Made by a program: the position numbers and the translations under genes
Assembly: GCA_027924645.1 (NCBI GenBank)
Contig: BSBN01000039.1
Coordinates: 24,154,001 to 24,218,000, forward strand
Origin: Cunninghamia lanceolata
Lineage: Eukaryota; Streptophyta; Pinopsida; Cupressales; Cupressaceae
Length of the DNA stretch: 64,000 bases
Direction: 5' to 3'
Notes under the pieces: generated by a model
What the model saw: the letters and a program-made list of their open reading frames with translations, nothing else
Told to the model about the DNA's origin: nothing
The model's database searches: none
Shown: in pieces, positions 58,076 to 64,000 of the stretch
Layout of the letters: each line of letters starts with the position of its first letter
How positions within the stretch are numbered: the first letter of the stretch is position 1

Positions 58076-58789
58076 CTAATTCTTATCATCAAGTAAATCA
58101 TCATCATCCTCCCACTCCCTAATGTTAGGGGAATGTGGGATATAAGGTATCATAGCCCAATTCATGTCTTGCTCATCATTTTGTTCATTTTTAGGATCAT
58201 GTTTGTTTATTTCAATGTTAGGATCAATGTTTTCTTGTTGAGACACAAGGTAAGCTCGTCGCCTTGTCTTCCTCCTTTTTGCAAGTTGACGTTGTTGTAT
58301 TTTATGACTTAGTTTTTGTAACATATGGCTTTGCTTTGTTATGGATTTTTGTGTTGTAGATGAGGAAGCACCAAGATCGAAGGTCTTTTGTCTAGGTGGA
58401 ATGTTTTCTTGTTGAAGCTTACTAGCATACTTATTCTCTATCCTCTTAGTGATGTCCAAGTGACTTGAATATTCAAACAAAGGAGGGACATTAAAGGTCT
58501 TCTCTTCCTTAGTGAAATCCAAGGTGTGTGAACAATCAACTAAATGAAGAAGGTTGGTGGGGGAATCAATAGAGGTAGGAATCAAATGATTATTGTTAAA
58601 TGAATGCTTATTTTCTACCCATGGAATGTTCTTTGTTAAAGGGAGCTCTTCATTCACTAATGCTTCATCTTGGCCAGGGAGAGCAGTGGAATTACTAAAG
58701 CTATCCCTAGTCTTCTCATTTGAGTATTTAGTTATAGGGGAAGTAGGATAACTTATGGGATCATCATTAGGTTTTTCCTTGTTACTCAT
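58076..58789 (-). CDS. Unknown 237-residue protein of a non-autonomous LTR element
   Basis: A single open frame, ATG at 58789, with no internal stop. It opens MSNKEKPNDDPISYPTSPIT. The middle has PPLFEYSSHLDITKRIENKY and a Gln/Lys-rich helix. A strong basic cluster (QRQLAKRRKTRRRAYLVSQQ, about residues 165-185) could act in nuclear import or nucleic-acid binding. The tail reads EQDMNWAMIPYIPHSPNIRE and then is acidic. There is no gag core, zinc knuckle or catalytic motif. Directly after the TAG stop, the transcript reads GACCCTATAG|GTAAGTATCT, a near-perfect splice donor at about 58060, so the frame could continue by splicing if the stop is a recent change. I do not recognise the family. It is better preserved than any other coding region in the window. 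Confidence 0.6.
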   Translation of the reverse strand: MSNKEKPNDDPISYPTSPITKYSNEKTRDSFSNSTALPGQDEALVNEELPLTKNIPWVENKHSFNNNHLIPTSIDSPTNLLHLVDCSHTLDFTKEEKTFNVPPLFEYSSHLDITKRIENKYASKLQQENIPPRQKTFDLGASSSTTQKSITKQSHMLQKLSHKIQQRQLAKRRKTRRRAYLVSQQENIDPNIEINKHDPKNEQNDEQDMNWAMIPYIPHSPNIREWEDDDDLLDDKN

Positions 58790-60349
58790 GGAGAAGAACT
58801 CAGTTGAGCTTTCTAAAATCGTAGGATATTAACTCATGAGGGTTAAAAATTGGTCAAAATCAAGGTTTTTGATAAATGCATGCAAAGATACCATTGAGAA
58901 ATGACATGAAGGTGGCATTCCAATGTAAGATCAGATTTTGAAAGGCTTTTCCAACTTTATGCAAAAGTCAAGTGCAAAAACTATATGCAAAAATAACCTA
59001 GATGCTTGATTTTTTGTACTTTTTCCAATGCAAACGAATGAAACAAAGGGTGTTGTAAGGATTTTGATTAGGGGAAAAAAATTATATGTCTGATATCAGT
59101 CCAAAAAATCAATAAGATCACTCTCAACACACTCTTGATGCAAATCCAATATAATGCCAAGTCAAAATATAGTGAAAATATGTCGAAATAGGCACTTTTT
59201 TCACCAAAACTCAATGCAAGAGAGCATAACAAAGGGTGTTGTTAGGAAAATGATGATGGATAGAAAATAATATCAGTAATAACAGCCACTTAGTGCCAAA
59301 ATATCCAACACAACACACTTTTGGTGCCACTTAAGGTAAAACCCTAGTGAAAATATAGCAAAAAAAAGCTATTTTTCACAGTTTTTCAACTCCAAGACCT
59401 AGCAAAAGGGGTGTTGTAAGGAATTTTAGGAGGTATAGAAAATAATATCAATAATATCAGTCATATCAGTCCATAAAATTGATCACAACATGCTTGGAGT
59501 GGAAACTAGGTCAAACCCTAAGGGAAAATAGTCAAAATATGTAGTTTTTCACCAAATTTTCATTACAAGAGCTCGTTAAAAGGGTGTTGTGAAGATTTTT
59601 ATGAGGGGAAGAAAATGATTACCCTGATGAAAAAAAATTAATGCAAAAATATTCTTCACAACATGCCTATGGTGCAAGTTTATAAAGTCGATAAGGCCAA
59701 ATTTAGTGGAAATCATTTGTTTTCGAAGCCCTAGGTTTGAGATCTTGGGACGAAATTCTATGTGAATGTTTTGAAGTATGAATTATGATGGAAATGAGTT
59801 AATCTCATATCTTAAAATGATTTCCAAGCTCTAATATGCAAAATGCCCATGCAAATTTAATGAAAATGCATCAAAATTGCTAGTTTTTTGTTGAAATTTT
59901 CTATGCAAAATTGTAAATATTTCAAACCTAAATGCAAATTTACACTAAAATGAAAGACTACAGCCAAATATTAATTTGAATGAGCCTCTACAATTAGTAG
60001 AAAAATCTGATAAATATTTTGCCTACTAACCCTAGATTTTGGAATTGCTAGGTTATAAAAAATTGTCAAAATTTCCACAAAACCTTAGCAATTAAATGAT
60101 AAAAATGCAATGCAAAATTTTAATTTTTTGTATTTTTCTGTACTTTATATCAGATATGATGCAAAAATCATGAATTAGGAAAATTTAGAAAGAATTGATA
60201 GAATTTAGTAAGCCCAACAATGCAATTTTTTTGAATTTTTCACAATGTAATGAAATGAATGACTAAATGAATGAATGAAATCAATCCAAATATGAAGACA
60301 AACACTCAGAAAGTTGCAATTTAAGTCCAAAAACATGGGTTCACCAAAA
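58790..60349. other. 5' leader of the 55029-61606 element
   Basis: About 1.6 kb of A/T-rich leader without coding. It contains a four-unit tandem array at 59010-59740. Next to the 5' LTR the element-sense sequence TTTTGGTGAACCCATG may be the primer site (TGGTGAACCC), but I cannot match it to a tRNA. Confidence 0.55.
59010..59740. repeat. Tandem array, four units of about 175-185 bp
   Basis: The landmark AAAGGGTGTTGT recurs at about 59045, 59231, 59405 and 59578, giving steps of 186, 174 and 173 bp. Each unit continues with AGGATTTT or similar, ATATCAGT, ACAACACA or CACAACATG, CCTA and TTTTTCACC in the same order, so the units are clearly homologous though diverged. Confidence 0.8.
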
Positions 60350-61606
60350 TGTTTAGGGAAAAATTGGATTTGTCAATGTTTTAGTCTTTATGTGTTTAAA
60401 TCTACCTCTCCTCTAAACATTGAAGGATCTAGGGTCGAGTGGCAAACACTATCATACCCTAGGTCACTTACAAATGTAGGGAAACTTGGATTAGGAAATT
60501 TAATTATCAATTTTCCTTCTCTTATGCTCAATTGACCATTAAAACCCTAATTATTAAAATACGGCAACAAATTGACGAATAACAAAAAAAGCTCTTGCAG
60601 ACAGGAGTAAAATACCAAATCACAGAGTACCTATTTTTGGGGTTCTGAAGCGGAACAGTCAGGGACACTGGAGCAGGTGCCCTAGTCCAAGGTACTAGTT
60701 TCTCCATGAGATTCAGACCTCCTTCTAACAATGAACAACCCTACAACTTCTATTTTTAGAAATTCATCTGTAGAGGACACTAGAGCGAGTGCCCAAGTCC
60801 TTGAAATGCTCTGGCATCCTGCAACTCTTCAGATCTTGAATCCTTGATGCCTGCCAATCCTTCCTGTAACTCCACTTTTCCTAAATGTGACACTTGTAAC
60901 CTGCAATCACAAGACTTGGTTTTGGGGTTGTGATGTTTAGAGGCTTGCCTCAGTCAAGCCCCAGAGGACACTTAAGTCTTCGAACACCATTGTCAGATAA
61001 AGAGTGCATGCCCTTGTGAGGCAGAGGCAAAAACCAAAGGAATTGATAATGAAAACACAATATAGTGTCACCTTGTAGTGAAGATATCATGGGAGGAAGA
61101 TGCTCTTCATTCCATGATGAAATGGATGCTCAAATCTGCAACTTCAAACACACAAACCACACAAGTCTACTCTTGCAACACAATGAAAGCCTTGAATCAC
61201 CTTGAGAACACTTGAACATCACAATTGCCATCTAATTGAAATCTAGTTTACAAATGAATGCCTAAGCATGTTTATAAATGCATCTACAAACACTCCTACC
61301 AAGGTTTTCAAAATTGAAACTTACTGTGTCGACAAAGGGACCTAATAATGGTCACAAACTAACACCCAAAAATTAGGGCTAACCCAAAATAGGGTAGGAC
61401 TAGGGCACAAGCGCCCAAGTCCTCCCCCCTATTTTGGGTAGGGTATGACTCAAGGGGTCCACCTAAGTCCAATTTGCCATGGTACCTAGGTCTCATTCCA
61501 TCGGGATGTCAAAATATGAACTAAAATGTCCTAAATGCATGCTAAAGACTCGAGAGGTAAACCTTATGAGGGAAAAGCCCCCAAGGGGACATTTTTTGAT
61601 GTTACA
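60350..61606 (-). repeat. 5' LTR of the 55029-61606 element
   Basis: Direct repeat of 55029-56261. In element sense it has a TATA-like ATTTATAAACATG (plus-strand about 61266-61278) as a likely promoter. Confidence 0.93.
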
Positions 61607-61645
61607 ATATGATATTTACTATATAAAGTGTAATGTCCCATTCAA
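61607..61645. repeat. 740-bp repeat, copy 2 (right end)
   Basis: Resumes the repeat after the LTR insertion. TAAAGTGTAATGTCCCATTC matches 9605-9640 with two differences. Confidence 0.65.
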
Positions 61646-63480
61646 CCTTATATTTCAAAATTTTATCAGCAACTAAATTATAGTGTCAATTTTATAAATA
61701 CTACATTTAAATAATTTTTTAAATTTGTTTAAAAATACAAACATAAAATATACTAAAAAATCTACATTTAATTAGTTTACATTATTTTAAGATTCAAAGC
61801 ATATACATCACTTTGTAGTGATTCAAGTTAAAATGTTAGATCGGTGTTGGTCATTTCCTTTATTAAAGTATGACAAAACATTGAAATTTCACCCTCAAAT
61901 GGTTCATATCAATTCACTAATGTGTCAAACAAAAATAATTACAAGACAAACACCTCATTATTGGTTTATATCTTTTATTTAATGGTCTAGTTTTGTTCTA
62001 TGTTTGAGGAACTAATCTTTTTATCTACAAATCTAAATTTTACTTATAGATTTAAACTATGGATGCCTAGAATTGGATCATCTTGATGACTAAAACTTGT
62101 ATTTCTAAATAAATAGTGTTGACAGATATTATTTAAGATTTTTCTAGACAAGAAATGTTCTCCTTTGACCATAAACAAATTTTTACCAATCTATTGTTGA
62201 TTCAACAAGTTTGTAAAAGGGATCAAAGATAGCAAACAAGCATAAAGTAATGCGTAGGATGTTTATGTAATATGATCATGTAATGTTGATACTCTATGAT
62301 GTGTTATTTATGTAATGATGCAATAAGGATAAGAGCTCTTAGGTTGATGTTTGGATGGTTTGAAATGAATTAGAGTTTGTCCTTAAATACATTACCTTAA
62401 GACACAAGTTAACAAAATTTGTGTTCAAGTTGACGCATAATAGCTAGTTGGAGGGAGTCAGTGATGGCCCAAATTTAAGTTTGAATTTTGGAAGCTCTGG
62501 GGTCATTATATGTGTTTTGTGTAACTAGCCTGATAAAAGAGTGGATAACTTGATAATTTTACTGTCATTGAAAATGTATGTAGATCATTGGAATTAACTT
62601 AGGTTCATGTTATTTGCCAACTTTTATGTTAGAATACACCACTTATACACTAAACATTGGAATTAAGTTAGGTTCATGTTATTTTCCAACTATTATGTTA
62701 GAACACACCATTGATACACTAATCACTTCACCAAGGATAACCTTATTGAAATGGACCCCAAATAAAATATAAAAATTTAGGTCACTATTACAAGCATTAT
62801 CTTTTATTATTAAAGTTATCAAATAAATTAGAAGAAAAAAAATTGGGAAAAAACAAGAAAGAAAAAATTATAAATAATATTTATGACTTGATGAAAATAA
62901 GAATAATTAAAATAATATAAAATATAAAATATATATATAAAAAGAAAATAGTTCAAACAAAAGAAAATAATAATAATAATTACTATTATTATTACAAATT
63001 ACAGTGAATTGTAACATTTAAAAAATGAAAAGGTGAAGATGATGAAGTGGAGGGAGAAGTAAAAGCATAAGAATAATTTAAGTACATTTCACGAGACGAA
63101 AACGTGAAGTTTGTATGAAGAAGAAAAGTATAATAAGAACTTAAATCCTTTGTCATGAATAATTTTCATAAGAAAATGTGAATATAATGAAAAGCTAAAA
63201 AAACTTCCTTCCTACCAAGGTCTATCTACACTGTTATAAATTTACATCTTGCCTTGGTATACTCACATTCATTGCAGTTTAGTCAGTTTTTTTGGGTCAA
63301 TAACTAAGTAGGTATTTAGCTTGAGTTTCTCAGTTGTAAGAGATATTGAATTTATAGAGTCCATAATAATAGTGTTTCAGAGTGTTCTTAGTTATATTTG
63401 TATACTCTATCACAGTATTTTAGAGCACGCTTCTGATTTTATCTGTGTAATCCATAATAGCGATTAAGAGTGCTTCATTT
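61646..63480. other. Unassigned AT-rich DNA with a short tandem duplication
   Basis: No gene is supported. Two ~70-bp tandem units sharing CATTGGAATTAA and TTAGGTTCATGTTATTT lie at 62587-62725. A simple AATAAT/ATTATT stretch that can fold back lies at 62968-62996. The 62790-63060 stretch is almost pure A/T with A runs. Confidence 0.5.
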
Positions 63481-64000
63481 TCTTAATTACTTACCTGAGT
63501 CAATGGGATATTTCCTAGTGGACAATCCATGTTTATCATCTCAGGATCTATCATATTTCATCTTGAACTTGTTGAAATTGGATTTACATTAAGATTAGGA
63601 CTACAGTAGGCTTTGGTGGGCTTCAAAGAACGATATCCAATACCGGCCTTGTAGTTAATTCTAGCAACTTGTAAAGGTACTCTAATTCCTTGTTGATTTA
63701 CACCACAACCATTACCTACATAGTCACAGTTTTTATAAAGGATTTTAAATCCTTGACCATACAGGGAGGTCATCTCTTTAGAAGATGGTGTAGCCTCATA
63801 GGTCTCATAATCTATAGTATAAGTAAGAGTGTTGTCTTTTTTATTGACTAAAGAAGCTTGAGATTCTTTAGGTGTTTCCACATATTGTTTAGATTATATC
63901 GATGCAACTTTTGATGTTTCAATGTTGTTAAGTGTATACTCCCCTATAAAGGTAGGAGTAAAGTCTAATGAACCCCAATCATCACCAAATAGTGCATTCA
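63480..64000 (-). pseudogene. Gypsy-type polyprotein fragment with a G-patch-like segment (partial at window edge)
   Basis: A 107-codon open frame (63881-63558) continues upstream past a stop to the window edge as FTPTFIGEYTLNN. It contains YGQGFKILYKNCDYVGNGCG, then VNQQGIRVPLQVARINYKAG and IGYR. The order aromatic-Gly, then GxGxGxNxQGI, then basic, then GxGY is that of a G-patch. In plants this is common in the region between protease and RT of Ty3/gypsy polyproteins as well as in host RNA-processing proteins. A Cys replaces the usual Leu in GLG. I favour a retroelement fragment because of the surrounding sequence, but a host gene cannot be excluded from this window. Confidence 0.5.

Larger units (their letters stand above)
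55029..61606 (-). mobile_element. Non-autonomous LTR element with a single ORF (LARD-like), minus orientation
   Basis: LTRs 55029-56261 (1233 bp) and 60350-61606 (1257 bp) both open TGTTTAGG and end TTACA. The target duplication ATATG is perfect (55024-55028 and 61607-61611). A purine tract next to the left LTR shows that the element reads right to left. The 4.1-kb interior has several tandem repeats and one open reading frame of 237 codons (58789-58076). No gag, pol or integrase sequence is present. The exact duplication and low LTR difference (a few percent by eye) suggest a younger insertion than most others here. Confidence 0.92.

Noticed and set aside
60326..60349. Primer-binding site of the 55029-61606 element assigned to a specific tRNA
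   Set aside because: The sequence TGGTGAACCC next to the 5' LTR begins correctly with TGG, but I could not match it to a plant tRNA 3' end with confidence.

Overview
This is AT-rich plant nuclear DNA made almost entirely of decayed, nested retroelements. I found no intact host gene. A conifer (or other gymnosperm) is the best guess. The sequence holds long LTR elements, several LINE remnants with DUF4283-type ORF1, a degenerate PLS-type PPR gene fragment, and a Penelope-like reverse transcriptase fragment of the sort known in conifers. No rRNA or true tRNA gene and no bacterial-type feature is visible.

Layout. At 791-7536 a LINE remnant (copy A) is split by a coding-free LTR element (1408-6990). 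Next come a possible solo LTR (7537-8871), a 740-bp repeat (8898-9640), a Penelope-like RT fragment (9641-10340, minus), a TA microsatellite, a pyrimidine-rich tract, and a short LTR element arranged LTR-internal-LTR-internal-LTR (11192-13095). A second LINE (copy B) runs from about 13100 to 36975. It is interrupted by a tRNA-derived SINE (16132-16418) and by a 16.8-kb Ty3/gypsy element of Tat type (16620-33403, coding on minus). That element has gag, protease, RT, two RNase H domains and integrase. Near its 3' LTR it also carries a plus-strand plant mobile domain (PMD) gene with its own TATA box and intron. A second SINE of the same family follows (37103-37450, minus), then mostly unassigned DNA with a PPR pseudogene (42391-42960). 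A third, 5'-truncated LINE (copy C, 44119-54261) is split by a Copia-like non-autonomous element (45079-52674, minus). This element has only a gag remnant and a roughly 1,040-codon unknown ORF. A second copy of the 740-bp repeat is split by another non-autonomous LTR element (55029-61606, minus) with one uninterrupted 237-residue ORF. A minus-strand gypsy-type G-patch segment runs off the right edge.

Insertion history can be read from target-site duplications. Removing the Tat element plus one 5-bp duplication copy rejoins the reading frame of LINE B. Removing the Copia-like element plus one copy rejoins an ORF in LINE C. LTR copies of the Tat element differ at roughly 4-5% of positions by eye, while those of the 1408-6990 element differ by roughly 10%.

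The most unusual material is accessory coding capacity. The antisense PMD gene keeps one frame for about 666 codons but carries about 25 stops, nearly all TAG. A ~20-bp motif array lies both in the PMD intron and, inverted, in the gag leader. The Copia-like element and LINE C carry unrelated-looking large ORFs that share a loosely similar opening with the PMD. None of these proteins could be searched here, so novelty is inferred.
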